Source: an uncultured Cohaesibacter sp. (GTDB lineage Bacteria > Pseudomonadota > Alphaproteobacteria > Rhizobiales > Cohaesibacteraceae). Taken from it: a DNA stretch of 64,000 bases. Location of the stretch: assembly GCF_963678225.1 (NCBI RefSeq), contig NZ_OY782764.1, positions 891,001 to 955,000 on the forward strand, given 5' to 3'. A model generated the notes under the pieces. That model saw only the letters and a list, made by a program, of their open reading frames with translations. It was not told where the DNA came from and did no database searches. A program made the translations under genes and the position numbers. The number at the start of each line of letters is the position of its first letter. The first letter of the stretch is position 1. Of the stretch, positions 47,022 to 55,144 are shown in pieces.

Positions 47022-47240
47022 ATGAGCAAAAAAGAAACCAACGATCATGGCGCCGACGAGAAGACCGGCACGGTTGATCGCAAATTGCTCGAAATTCTTG
47101 TCTGCCCCCTGACCAAGACAACGCTCACCTATGATGCGGAAGCGCAAGAGCTGATCAGCCACGCTGCAAAGCTCGCTTACCCGATAAGGGATGGCGTGCC
47201 TATCATGCTGCCCAGCGAAGCACGCCAGTTGGAAGACTGA
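47022..47240 (+). CDS. Trm112 family protein
   Basis: Small protein of 72 residues (UPF0434/YcaR type). The core [39 protein letters not shown] is the Trm112 fold that in eukaryotes activates methyltransferases. Only one of the usual zinc cysteine positions is present (CP). An N-terminal extension of 20 polar residues is variable. It lies 44 bp after the Lon-domain gene and is probably in the same operon. Confidence 0.93.
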   Translation: MSKKETNDHGADEKTGTVDRKLLEILVCPLTKTTLTYDAEAQELISHAAKLAYPIRDGVPIMLPSEARQLED

Positions 47241-47282
47241 GTACTATCGAGGAAGGGCCGAAGGCCTGCGCTCTCGCGCAGA

Positions 47283-48560
47283 CTATAGGCTTTCCCCACG
47301 CAGCAACTTGGGCACCTCACCGCGATTGCCCGCCGCTTCTTCGATGAACATGCGTTTGAGAGCCGGCAGACGATCCACCATGCCAAGGCCGAAATCGCGG
47401 ACATGGCGCAGCACCTCGCTCTTGTTGGAAAAGAGCCGATTGAGCAGATCGCAAGTGACACCCATCTGCATGACGTCAAACCGGCGCCAGCGCTCATAGC
47501 GCTCCAACACATCAAACGCCCCGATATCCTGCCCAAGGCGCGCAGCCTCAACAATCACTTCGGCGAGAGAGGCGACATCCTTGAATCCAAGATTGAGCCC
47601 CTGCCCGGCAATCGGATGAATCCCGTGCGCTGCATCGCCCACCAGAGCAAAGCGCGAAGCGACATAGGAGCGAGCCAGAACCATCCCGAGAGGAAAGCCC
47701 TTGCGCGGCCCTTTTTCCTCAAGTGCGCCCAGCTGTTTGCCAAACCGGCGTTCCAGCTCAAGCCCGAAGGTAAAATCATCCATAGCCAGCAGGCGCTTGG
47801 CATCATCTGTGCGCTCATTCCACACCAGAGATGAGCGTTTGCCCTTGAGTGGCAAAATAGCAAAGGGACCGGCAGGCAGGAAATGCTCCACCGCACAGCC
47901 TTCATGCGGGCGCTCATGCTCAACCGTGGTTACGATCCCGACCTGATCATAATCGAACCGGTTGACATGAATCCCGGCGAGATCTCGCAAACGCGAGCGC
48001 ACGCCATCAGCCGCCACAAGCAGCTTTGCGCCAACAGTTTCACCTGATTGCAAGAAGAGAGAAACCGCAGAGCCATCAACGATGAAATCCTTGACGCTGT
48101 GTCCTTCCAGAACGTCAACCCCGGCGGCTTTTGCCGCATCGCCAAGGGCGCCAACCATGGCCCCGTTCGGCACCATATAGGCAAAGGGCTCGCCATCCTT
48201 GGCTCCGCCCTCAAAGGTCAGCAACACCGGACGCACGATATCCTTGAGCTTGCTGTCGGTGACCTCCATTTTCCGAATAGGTTCGGCATCTGGCGCGATT
48301 GCGTCCCACACACCGAGGCTTTGCAGCATCCGCGTCGCCGCAGAGGCAACAGCAGAGGCGCGCTCATCCTTGCGCATGCGCTCCATCGCCTGAGGCTCAA
48401 CAACCAGAATGGACAAGCCGCTTGCCTGCCGTACAGCCAGCGCCAGCGACAAACCAACATATCCTCCTCCGGCAATCACCAGATCATAGCTTTCCTTCAG
48501 GCAAGACGCATTGTCATTGGCCCCGACCGGTTCTGCCTTTGCGTGCCGTGGTGAATTCAT
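47283..48560 (-). CDS. UbiH/UbiF-family FAD-dependent ubiquinone hydroxylase
   Basis: Flavoprotein monooxygenase of 425 residues for ring hydroxylation in ubiquinone synthesis, associated with the inner membrane. Motifs are GGGYVGLSLALAV (Rossmann dinucleotide site), VAADGVRSRLR (DG motif) and ALVGDAAHGIHPIAGQGLNLGFKD (FAD ribityl site). Alphaproteobacteria often use one or two broad-specificity hydroxylases (UbiL, UbiM, UbiF), and the exact carbon hydroxylated cannot be read here. It is convergent with the Trm112 gene and divergent from tesB. Confidence 0.92.
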   Translation of the reverse strand: MNSPRHAKAEPVGANDNASCLKESYDLVIAGGGYVGLSLALAVRQASGLSILVVEPQAMERMRKDERASAVASAATRMLQSLGVWDAIAPDAEPIRKMEVTDSKLKDIVRPVLLTFEGGAKDGEPFAYMVPNGAMVGALGDAAKAAGVDVLEGHSVKDFIVDGSAVSLFLQSGETVGAKLLVAADGVRSRLRDLAGIHVNRFDYDQVGIVTTVEHERPHEGCAVEHFLPAGPFAILPLKGKRSSLVWNERTDDAKRLLAMDDFTFGLELERRFGKQLGALEEKGPRKGFPLGMVLARSYVASRFALVGDAAHGIHPIAGQGLNLGFKDVASLAEVIVEAARLGQDIGAFDVLERYERWRRFDVMQMGVTCDLLNRLFSNKSEVLRHVRDFGLGMVDRLPALKRMFIEEAAGNRGEVPKLLRGESL

Positions 48561-48781
48561 GCTTTAACCCCTTCTGCCAGCCTTCAATGTGGCCGCACCA
48601 TAACGCTGCCTGCATTCTGCTTCCAATATATAGTGACAATAAATCGGAAGATCTCGACAAACTGACTAGAGAAAGCGATTTTTTCGCCGCGCCATCTCCT
48701 GCTATAAGCGCTAAGATAGGCCTTGGCCTTATCCTGTTTGAAAACATCATATCGCTATCCACAAATCCCGGGACATTTTTC

Positions 48782-49645
48782 ATGACGTCAGCAATTGATA
48801 CCCTTCTTTCCATTCTGAACCTTGAAACTCTGGAAACAGATCTATTCAGAGGCATGAGCCCGCAGGATGGTTGGCAACGGGTTTTTGGCGGTCAGGTCAT
48901 CGGTCAGGCTCTGGTAGCAGCCTCGCGGACTGTGGAGCCCGAACGCAGCGCCCATTCCCTGCATTGCTATTTCATGCGTCCGGGCGACCCCAAGACACCA
49001 ATCATTTATGAAGTGGACCGGCTGCGCAACGGGCGCTCTTTTTCCACACGCCGCGTTCTGGGCATCCAGCATGGCAAGGCCATTTTCAACATGGCCGCTT
49101 CCTTTCACAAAAAGGAAGAAGGCCTCTCCCACCAGATAGAACTGCCCGACATTCCCGGACCGGAAGATCTGCCCAGCGAGGAAGAGGTCTATGAAAGCTA
49201 TGTCGCCAAGGCGCCGGACAACATCAAGGCCTATTTCCGCCGCGAGCGCCCTATCGAGCTGCGCCCCATCAATATGGAGCATTATGTAACCCGCAAGAAA
49301 CTGGAGCCGCAGCAACTCATCTGGGTGCGCACAACATCCAAGCTCCCTGATGATCCGGCCATCCACAAATGCGCACTGGCCTATGCCTCGGACATGACCT
49401 TGCTGGACACGTCCCTTTTTGCGCACGGCCTTTCTGTTTTCAGCAAAACCATCAGCGCCGCCAGTCTGGATCACGCCATGTGGTTCCACGGTGATTTTCG
49501 CGCTGACGAATGGCTGCTCTATTGTCAGGACAGCCCATGGGCAGGTGGTGGCCGCGGTTTCAACCGCGGCAGTCTTTACCGGCGAGATGGCACATTGGTT
49601 GCATCGGCTGCTCAGGAAGGCCTTATCCGCGAAATTGACCGGTAA
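48782..49645 (+). CDS. tesB: Acyl-CoA thioesterase II
   Basis: Double hot-dog thioesterase of 287 residues that hydrolyses medium- and long-chain acyl-CoA. Seen are FGGQVIGQALVAASRTV and HSLHCYFMRPGDP in the first hot-dog and YASDMTLLD, SLDHAMWFH, WLLYCQDSPWAGGGRGFNRG in the second, with the catalytic Asp/Thr/Gln region preserved. The start at 48782 is by homology; the frame is open far upstream without a start signal. The 220-bp gap from the UbiH-like gene holds both promoters. Confidence 0.93.
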   Translation: MTSAIDTLLSILNLETLETDLFRGMSPQDGWQRVFGGQVIGQALVAASRTVEPERSAHSLHCYFMRPGDPKTPIIYEVDRLRNGRSFSTRRVLGIQHGKAIFNMAASFHKKEEGLSHQIELPDIPGPEDLPSEEEVYESYVAKAPDNIKAYFRRERPIELRPINMEHYVTRKKLEPQQLIWVRTTSKLPDDPAIHKCALAYASDMTLLDTSLFAHGLSVFSKTISAASLDHAMWFHGDFRADEWLLYCQDSPWAGGGRGFNRGSLYRRDGTLVASAAQEGLIREIDR

Positions 49646-49687
49646 ATGATAGATTAACCCTGATAAATGCGGATTATTTAGAACCTA

Positions 49688-49704
49688 CGCACAATCAATG
49701 TGCA
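49688..49704. promoter_or_regulatory. NtrC-like binding site (distal)
   Basis: GCAC-N7-GTGC (49689-49692, 49700-49703) matches the core of the NtrC enhancer consensus exactly. It lies about 200 bp before the sigma-54 promoter, a normal enhancer distance. Confidence 0.6.
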
Positions 49705-49819
49705 GTTTAAAAGCTTGAAATGACTCATTGCTTTTCACTCATCACAAAACGGCCACAATATATGCTCTAAAAATAGGCATTTTTTATAATTTGCCTAAAT
49801 ATGCTTCAGAAACATCCTC

Positions 49820-49836
49820 TGCACAAATATGAAGCA
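49820..49836. promoter_or_regulatory. NtrC-like binding site (proximal, imperfect)
   Basis: TGCAC-N7-AAGCA: one good half-site and one poor half-site, about 85 bp before the -24 element. Confidence 0.4.
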
Positions 49837-49904
49837 AAGATCGATTTTATCATCAAAATCGAATTTTGGACAGCATTTCAATAACTTAATAAAAAGTTAC
49901 AAAA

Positions 49905-49921
49905 CTGGCACGGCTTTTGTA
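49905..49921 (+). promoter_or_regulatory. Sigma-54 promoter of glnK-amtB
   Basis: CTGGCACGGCTTTTGTA fits the -24/-12 consensus TGGCACG-N4-TTGCA with one change (T for C in the -12 box). It is placed 110 bp before the glnK start. Confidence 0.8.
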
Positions 49922-50022
49922 AGAGAGAAGGCACAAAACAAGAGGTTTTGCCCCGGCTGATTGCAATTTGGGGCATGACATTCAAACCCGACAGAGGGAC
50001 AAAACCCATAAGAGGGACATGA

Positions 50023-50370
<348 letters not shown>

Positions 50371-50413
50371 GCCCAACCCCAATCAAGTAGAAGTGAAAAA
50401 CAAGGACAATCAA

Positions 50414-51763
50414 ATGTCAAAAGTAACCCTTGCCCTTCTTGTTGGCGCAGCAAGCCTTATGGCTGGCCCGGCCCTCGCACAGGAAGCTGCAGAAGCAGCG
50501 GCAGCCGCTCCAGCAGCAACCGGCGAAGCTGCAGCCCATACGCAATATATTCTCAACACCCTGCTCTTCTTGATCGGCGGTTTCCTTGTGATGTGGATGG
50601 CAGCTGGCTTCGCAATGCTCGAAGCTGGCCTTGTTCGCTCCAAGAACGTCTCCATGCAGAGCATGAAGAACATTTCCCTTTATGCCGTTGCTGGCATCAT
50701 GTACTACCTGATCGGCTATAACCTGATGTATACCGGCGTTGACGGCGGCTATATCGGGTCCTTCTCCTTCTTCTACGCCCTTGATCCGGTAGGCGGCGAC
50801 GCTCTTGATACCGGCTATTCCACGGCTTCCGACTGGTTCTTCCAGATGGTCTTCGTGGCAACTGCAGCATCTGTTGTGTCCGGCACTCTGGCTGAGCGCA
50901 TCAAACTGTGGCCGTTCATGATCTTCACCGTAGTGCTGACCGCATTCATCTACCCGATCGCCGGTTCCTGGCAGTGGGGCGGTGGCTGGCTCTCCGAAAT
51001 GGGTTTCTCCGATTTCGCCGGTTCCACCCTCGTTCACTCCGTAGGCGGCTGGGCAGCTCTTGCTGGTGCGCTTCTGCTTGGTGCTCGTAAAGGCAAATAT
51101 GGTGCTGACGGTTCTGTAAACCCGATGCCTGCTTCCAACATTCCGCTGGCAACCCTGGGTACCTTCATCCTGTGGCTCGGCTGGTTCGGCTTTAACGGTG
51201 CTTCACAGCTCGCTATGGGCACCATCGGTGACGTTTCCGACGTTTCCCGTATCTTTGCCAACACCAACATGGCTGCCGCTGGTGGCGTTGTTGCCGCAAT
51301 GATCCTTCTGCAGATTCTCTACAAGAAGGTCGACGTAACCATGGTCCTCAACGGCGCACTGGCTGGTCTGGTATCCATTACCGCTGAGCCTCTGACCCCG
51401 ACCATCGGCGAATCCATCATCATCGGCGCGATCGGCGCAATCCTCGTCATCATCGTTGTTCCGCTTCTCGACAAGCTGAAAATCGACGACGTGGTTGGTG
51501 CGATCCCGGTTCACCTTGTCTGCGGTATCTGGGGCACTCTGGTTGTTCCTTTCACCAACGATGGCACTTCCTACGCTACCCAGTTCATCGGCGTGATCTC
51601 CTACGGCGTCTTCACTCTGGTTTGCTCCTTCATCGTATGGGGTATCCTGAAGGCTACCATGGGCATCCGCGTTACCGAAGAAGAAGAATATATCGGTCTC
51701 GACAAAGCTGAAATCGGCGTCGAAGCTTATCCGGAATTCGGTATCGGTAGCCAGCGCGTATAA
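50414..51763 (+). CDS. amtB: Ammonium transporter AmtB
   Basis: Ammonium channel of 449 residues in the inner membrane. A cleavable signal peptide (ends ALA at about residue 22) and an Ala-rich segment precede eleven helices. Conserved features include AGFAMLEAGLVRSKN, the Phe gate region, the pore histidines in TLVHSVGGWAAL and VHLVCGIWGTL, and GxxLLGARKGKY. The start at 50414 is fixed by AAGGA and the signal peptide. It lies 43 bp after glnK and ends in a terminator. Confidence 0.96.
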   Translation: MSKVTLALLVGAASLMAGPALAQEAAEAAAAAPAATGEAAAHTQYILNTLLFLIGGFLVMWMAAGFAMLEAGLVRSKNVSMQSMKNISLYAVAGIMYYLIGYNLMYTGVDGGYIGSFSFFYALDPVGGDALDTGYSTASDWFFQMVFVATAASVVSGTLAERIKLWPFMIFTVVLTAFIYPIAGSWQWGGGWLSEMGFSDFAGSTLVHSVGGWAALAGALLLGARKGKYGADGSVNPMPASNIPLATLGTFILWLGWFGFNGASQLAMGTIGDVSDVSRIFANTNMAAAGGVVAAMILLQILYKKVDVTMVLNGALAGLVSITAEPLTPTIGESIIIGAIGAILVIIVVPLLDKLKIDDVVGAIPVHLVCGIWGTLVVPFTNDGTSYATQFIGVISYGVFTLVCSFIVWGILKATMGIRVTEEEEYIGLDKAEIGVEAYPEFGIGSQRV

Positions 51764-51844
51764 TAAAACGGGCTAGGCGGAGTCCTCCTGATCACCTTCT
51801 TCGCCTAAAGCGCCCACGGCCTACTTGCACAGGCCCAGAGGGGG

Positions 51845-51878
51845 AAACCCGTCGGAACACCGGCGGGTTTCTTTTTGT
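51845..51878 (+). terminator. Rho-independent terminator of glnK-amtB
   Basis: An 11-bp stem AAACCCGTCGG/CCGGCGGGTTT (with a G-T pair) and a short loop, followed by a T-rich run. Confidence 0.85.
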
Positions 51879-51908
51879 CTATAGCAATGAGACACAAGAC
51901 CAGCAGAA

Positions 51909-51973
51909 GGGGCCCGTCGCAAAGATTACCAACAGGTGTATTTACCCCGTGAACAATCTTTGCGACGGGCCCC
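51909..51973. mobile_element. 65-bp MITE-like element made of two IS ends
   Basis: It has perfect 19-bp terminal inverted repeats (51909-51927 and 51955-51973, GGGGCCCGTCGCAAAGATT). The first 50 bp match the left end of the IS6-like remnant at 52933 in 46 of 50 positions. It thus looks like an IS whose interior was deleted. It abuts the IS3-family fragment directly. No matching 8-bp target repeat is visible around it. Confidence 0.75.
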
Positions 51974-52104
51974 TGGAACGCCTATTCGCGATGCATACTC
52001 AATGGAAGGACGATTACAACACCGAGAGGCCTCATTCTTCTTTGGGTAACCTCACACCAAACGAATATTCAGCTCAATCAGCCTTGAAACTGGCCGCTGC
52101 ATAA
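51973..52104 (+). pseudogene. IS3-family transposase, C-terminal fragment
   Basis: The last 43 codons of an OrfB integrase (rve_3 end), with W-KDDYNTERPHSSLGNLTPNEY and a stop at 52104. The rest was removed at the junction with the 65-bp element. Sequence to about 52155 looks like the non-coding right end of the same IS. Confidence 0.85.
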
Positions 52105-52198
52105 AGGCAACTTAAACCCATGGACTCGCCCTAAAGCTGGTAGAGACTTGGAGCGCAGGGCAGTGGCTGTAGGAGCTGGCGGATAATCTCTGAATGCA

Positions 52199-52828
52199 CT
52201 AAAATCGAAAATGTTCACATTTTTCTAGAGTAAAAGGAAATATCTCAGATTTAAGATGAGGTTTACGCGTGCAATCTATTACTGAATTTGCAAAATCGAC
52301 TGCATTTTCAGAGAATGATCTGCATAGATCTTTATCTGATACTCCTTGGAATGGATGTTTGGTTAATGAATGTTTGCGGGCGTACAGAATATATTCGAGT
52401 TCATCATTTCTCATAATGAGAATTTTGTTTTGAATATCTATGACTGCAAATTGTTGTACAAAGCCTGCCCATTCCTGAAATTCACTTGCAAGATGAAAAG
52501 AGAATTTTTCTATCTCTAGTACAAGCTGGTCATTAATATTCAGCGAAAAGATTAGAAGTTTTGCAGGATGTCTCGAGAACAGGATTTCAAAATGAGCCTC
52601 TATGGTTTTTCCATTAATTGAGTACGAATCTTGTGAATAGCTTCCCCCCCAAATTACGTGATTCACATAACCATTCAGAGGACTGATGTAGTACGGGTAG
52701 TTTGGAATTTTAGATTGTTTAATTAGGTCCGAAGGAACCCATCCTGACGAGACAACGACATCCCAACTGGATATACGGCACCCATGCTTAATAAAACAAT
52801 CGGTGTTCTCAAAGTGGTGTTTCGTCAT
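52199..52828 (-). CDS. AT-rich gene of unknown function (possible immunity protein)
   Basis: Protein of 209 residues, with no signal peptide or transmembrane helix and many aromatic residues. I do not recognise the family. Its base composition (clearly AT-rich) and codon use differ from every flanking chromosomal gene, and IS remnants lie on both sides, so it was probably acquired by transfer. A truncated charged reading frame ends only 3 bp before its ATG. That spacing and order resemble a toxin-immunity pair whose toxin has been cut away. This is inference, and the gene could equally be an unrelated cargo gene. Confidence 0.65.
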   Translation of the reverse strand: MTKHHFENTDCFIKHGCRISSWDVVVSSGWVPSDLIKQSKIPNYPYYISPLNGYVNHVIWGGSYSQDSYSINGKTIEAHFEILFSRHPAKLLIFSLNINDQLVLEIEKFSFHLASEFQEWAGFVQQFAVIDIQNKILIMRNDELEYILYARKHSLTKHPFQGVSDKDLCRSFSENAVDFANSVIDCTRKPHLKSEIFPFTLEKCEHFRF

Positions 52829-52831
52829 AGG

Positions 52832-52932
52832 TCAGTCTTCATCTTTATCTCTGGGTTCGTCTTCGTCACGGCTATCTGTGCTTTCCTTTTTTTGGTTGCG
52901 CTCTCCCAGTCGAGTTTCACTTAATTTCTTCC
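52832..52932 (-). pseudogene. C-terminal remnant of a reading frame truncated by an IS end
   Basis: About 33 codons are open leftward from the IS6-like end to a TGA at 52834-52832. The encoded tail is strongly charged (SRDEDEPRDKDED at the very end). No start is available inside it, and the frame hits a stop inside the IS end. The upstream part of the gene is missing. Confidence 0.4.
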
Positions 52933-53314
52933 GGGCCCGTCGCAAAGATTATCAACGGGTGCATTTACCCCGTGAAAAATCTCATTTTCATGCTTCGTTA
53001 ACTTTTTGAATTCCAAAGAGGAGAGCATAGGCCAAAACCCAACAATTGATTGTGCTGTGGTCAACTTTAAAGCCGCGATCAAGGAACATTTCTTCCAGAT
53101 CCCGATAGCTCAACGGGTAACGCAGATACCAGGATACCGCTTGTATGATCAGCCATGCCTCAAATTGTCTGCCTTTGAAATCATCTTTCGATTTCCGTTT
53201 TAGTTTTTCGGCAATGGCATTGAGAATCATACGGTGCTCCTTCAACAAATCGAAGCATCTTCTCGCTGTTAAAATCTCAAGGCTGGGTTAACGACAAAAG
53301 TTTACGACACGCCC
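52933..53314. mobile_element. Internally deleted IS6-family-like element
   Basis: The left end GGGCCCGTCGCAAAGATT is at 52933-52950. A degenerate right end AAGTTTACGACACGCCC near 53298-53314 matches the inverted repeat at about 13 of 18 positions. At about 380 bp it is half the normal size of an IS6-family element. It contains the N-terminal transposase piece only. Confidence 0.7.
52988..53248 (-). pseudogene. IS6-family transposase, N-terminal fragment
   Basis: 86 codons carrying the IS6/IS240 start FKGRQFEAWLIIQAVSWYLRYPLSYRDLEEMFLDRG followed by a helix-turn-helix-like DHSTI segment. The DDE catalytic domain (normally about 150 further residues) is deleted, and the frame then runs into a stop. 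It cannot be active. Confidence 0.88.
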
Positions 53315-53348
53315 TGATAAGGCAGTTATTTTCAGACACGGTCGCGCC

Positions 53349-53438
53349 TCAAAGAAGCCAGCCAAACAGAATGATGCTGCTCACCAGCGAGAAGCCTGCG
53401 ACAAAGGCCATGAATTTCATCGGATCGAACAGTGTCAT
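53349..53438 (-). CDS. 29-residue single-pass membrane peptide
   Basis: A small frame MTLFDPMKF...LFGWLL with one hydrophobic helix over almost its whole length (about residues 8-29). GGGAGG stands 7 bases before the ATG. It lies between the IS remnant and ppa. No family is certain; small subunits of respiratory or transport complexes have this look. Confidence 0.55.
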   Translation of the reverse strand: MTLFDPMKFMAFVAGFSLVSSIILFGWLL

Positions 53439-53742
53439 GATCTGCCTCCCTCACACAATCGCCAACGCTCCTTTTGCTACCCATCATTCTGGCTGCAAAA
53501 TCTGAACATCCCTTCCTATGGGAACGGGTAAGGCCACCGGCAGGAAAAATTCCGCAAATTATGGTTTCCAAAGAATGAACAGACCGCCCTTTGCCCCCTT
53601 CAGCAGGCACGCAAGGTGCCAGCATCCCCAAGCTTGGGCAAATTGGTCCATTCTGCCAGCTAAACCGAATGTTTGTCTTGCCATCATCGCTGAGACACCC
53701 TAAACCGGCTGTAACACCGTGATCTCAATTGGAGTTGCACCT
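53439..53742. other. Intergenic region upstream of ppa
   Basis: About 300 bp between divergent genes. Nothing recognisable beyond the expected promoters. Confidence 0.4.
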
Positions 53743-54267
53743 ATGAATATTAGCGAAATCCCTGCTGGCAAAGACGCCCCGGAAGATATCTTCGTTGTCA
53801 TCGAAGTGCCAAAAGGCTCTTCGGTCAAATATGAAGTAGACAAAGCATCCGGCGCGGTCTTCGTTGATCGTTTCCTCTTCACCCCAATGGCCTATCCTTG
53901 CGATTACGGCTTCATTCCGAACACGCTGGCTGACGATGGCGACCCGATCGACGTATTGGTTGTTGGCGACGCACAACTGACCCCGGGCGTTGTTATGCGC
54001 GCGCGTCCAATCGGCGTTCTGATCATGGAAGATGATGGCGGCAAGGACGAGAAAGTCGTCGCTGTGCCACATAGCAAGCTGACCAGCCACTATGATCACA
54101 TCAAGACCTATGAAGACCTGCCGAAAAACCTCGTTGAGCAGATCAAGCATTTCTTCGAGCATTACAAAGATCTTGAGCCAGGCAAATGGGTCAAGATCGA
54201 AGACTGGGCAGGTCCGGAAAAAGCCAAGGAAATGATCCAGATTTCCATCGACAACATGAAGAAATAA
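53743..54267 (+). CDS. ppa: Inorganic pyrophosphatase
   Basis: Family I soluble pyrophosphatase of 174 residues that drives biosynthesis by removing PPi. The active-site pattern [11 protein letters not shown] (three Mg-binding Asp) is intact, as are [23 protein letters not shown] and [13 protein letters not shown]. The start at 53743 is preceded by GGAG. A longer frame from 53719 is not supported. It has its own terminator at 54292. Confidence 0.97.
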   Translation: MNISEIPAGKDAPEDIFVVIEVPKGSSVKYEVDKASGAVFVDRFLFTPMAYPCDYGFIPNTLADDGDPIDVLVVGDAQLTPGVVMRARPIGVLIMEDDGGKDEKVVAVPHSKLTSHYDHIKTYEDLPKNLVEQIKHFFEHYKDLEPGKWVKIEDWAGPEKAKEMIQISIDNMKK

Positions 54268-54291
54268 GTCTTCCCGTCGTTCCAAATCAAG

Positions 54292-54326
54292 AAAGCGCGG
54301 CAACCCTTCGGTTCCGCGCTTTTCTT
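54292..54326 (+). terminator. Rho-independent terminator of ppa
   Basis: Stem AAAGCGCGG/CCGCGCTTT (54292-54300 with 54313-54321) followed by TTCTT. Confidence 0.85.
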
Positions 54327-54392
54327 ATGGCCGGATTTTCAAAGAGGCGGGCTGTCGTCCTCTCCTCTTCGAACAGATCAATAGATCCCGGG

Positions 54393-54656
54393 TCAGAGCA
54401 GGCTGCGAATGAAGAAGATCCCCATCAGAAGAATGACCGGCGAAAGGTCCAGCCCGCCCATCGCGGGAATGATAGACCGGATGCGCCCAAGCAGAGGCTC
54501 CGTCAACCGCCAACAAACCTCGTAGATAGAGGAGACAATCTGATTGCGCGGATTGACGATGTTGAAGGCGAACAGCCATGAGAAAACCGCCGACGCGATT
54601 ACAACATAGGTGTAGATCGCCAGAACCTGATCAATCAAACGAATTAAATCTGTCAT
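54393..54656 (-). CDS. YggT family membrane protein
   Basis: Inner-membrane protein of 87 residues with two hydrophobic segments, of the YggT family (linked in E. coli to osmotic/K+ homeostasis and in others to cell division). The typical block is FNIVNPRNQIVSSIYEVCWRLTEPLLGRIRSIIP, then a conserved DLSPVILLM. The ATG at 54656 fits GAGG spacing better than the one two codons earlier. Confidence 0.9.
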   Translation of the reverse strand: MTDLIRLIDQVLAIYTYVVIASAVFSWLFAFNIVNPRNQIVSSIYEVCWRLTEPLLGRIRSIIPAMGGLDLSPVILLMGIFFIRSLL

Positions 54657-54885
54657 AGTCATCCTCGTGTTCGGAAAAAGAGACCTCGGTCCTTGCGACT
54701 TCCCAAAATATTTATGCACCCGCCACGGGGGCTGATCACCCCGAATATCTGTTGAGACATGTAGCGATCTATAGGCCCTCCTGCAAGGGCCATAGAGAGA
54801 CGAAACGTCCGTCGTGCCTCATGCTTTCTTATGCCAAAACTGTGTTAAGTTTTGGAAAAAGCGGGCCTTTAAAATACAAAAAGCC

Positions 54886-54920
54886 CCGACACATACGCAA
54901 ACACAGGTGCATCGGGGCTT
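54886..54920 (-). terminator. Rho-independent terminator (leftward)
   Basis: A 9-bp stem 54891-54899 with 54912-54920, followed leftward by TTTTTG. It could serve the candidate RNA, or the amidotransferase gene 225 bp away. Confidence 0.8.
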
Positions 54921-55042
54921 GATGAGATGAGGTGCTGGCTACGCGAACACCAAATGCCAGCTTGCTTTCTACTGAGCAAGCAGCGTGCCAAACTCGACAA
55001 AAAATCCAAAAGACACATTTAGTAGCAAGATACCAAAAAACA
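54886..55042 (-). ncRNA. Candidate small RNA
   Basis: Read leftward, TTGACC-N16-TAGATC (55076-55049) resembles a sigma-70 promoter. About 120 bp further is a perfect 9-bp terminator stem AAGCCCCGA/TCGGGGCTT with T5 (54891-54920). In between is another hairpin, GCTTGCT...AGCAAGC, and no frame with a ribosome site. This would give an RNA of about 155 nt. The family is unknown. Confidence 0.45.
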
Positions 55043-55048
55043 CCACAG

Positions 55049-55076
55049 GATCTAGATCGCCTTATAATCCGGTCAA
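55049..55076 (-). promoter_or_regulatory. Sigma-70-like promoter of the candidate small RNA
   Basis: TTGACC (-35) and TAGATC (-10) with 16 bp between, read leftward. Confidence 0.4.
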
Positions 55077-55144
55077 GGCTTTGGTAACGACCCGCCTGCA
55101 ATATGCAAAGCCTCCATTGCAAATTGCATGACACAGCCGCTCCA

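Larger units (their letters stand above)
54720..55144. other. Intergenic region containing a candidate small RNA
   Basis: About 425 bp with no coding frame that I trust. It holds a leftward promoter-like pair and a terminator that bracket a structured stretch, listed as a candidate RNA. Confidence 0.5.
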
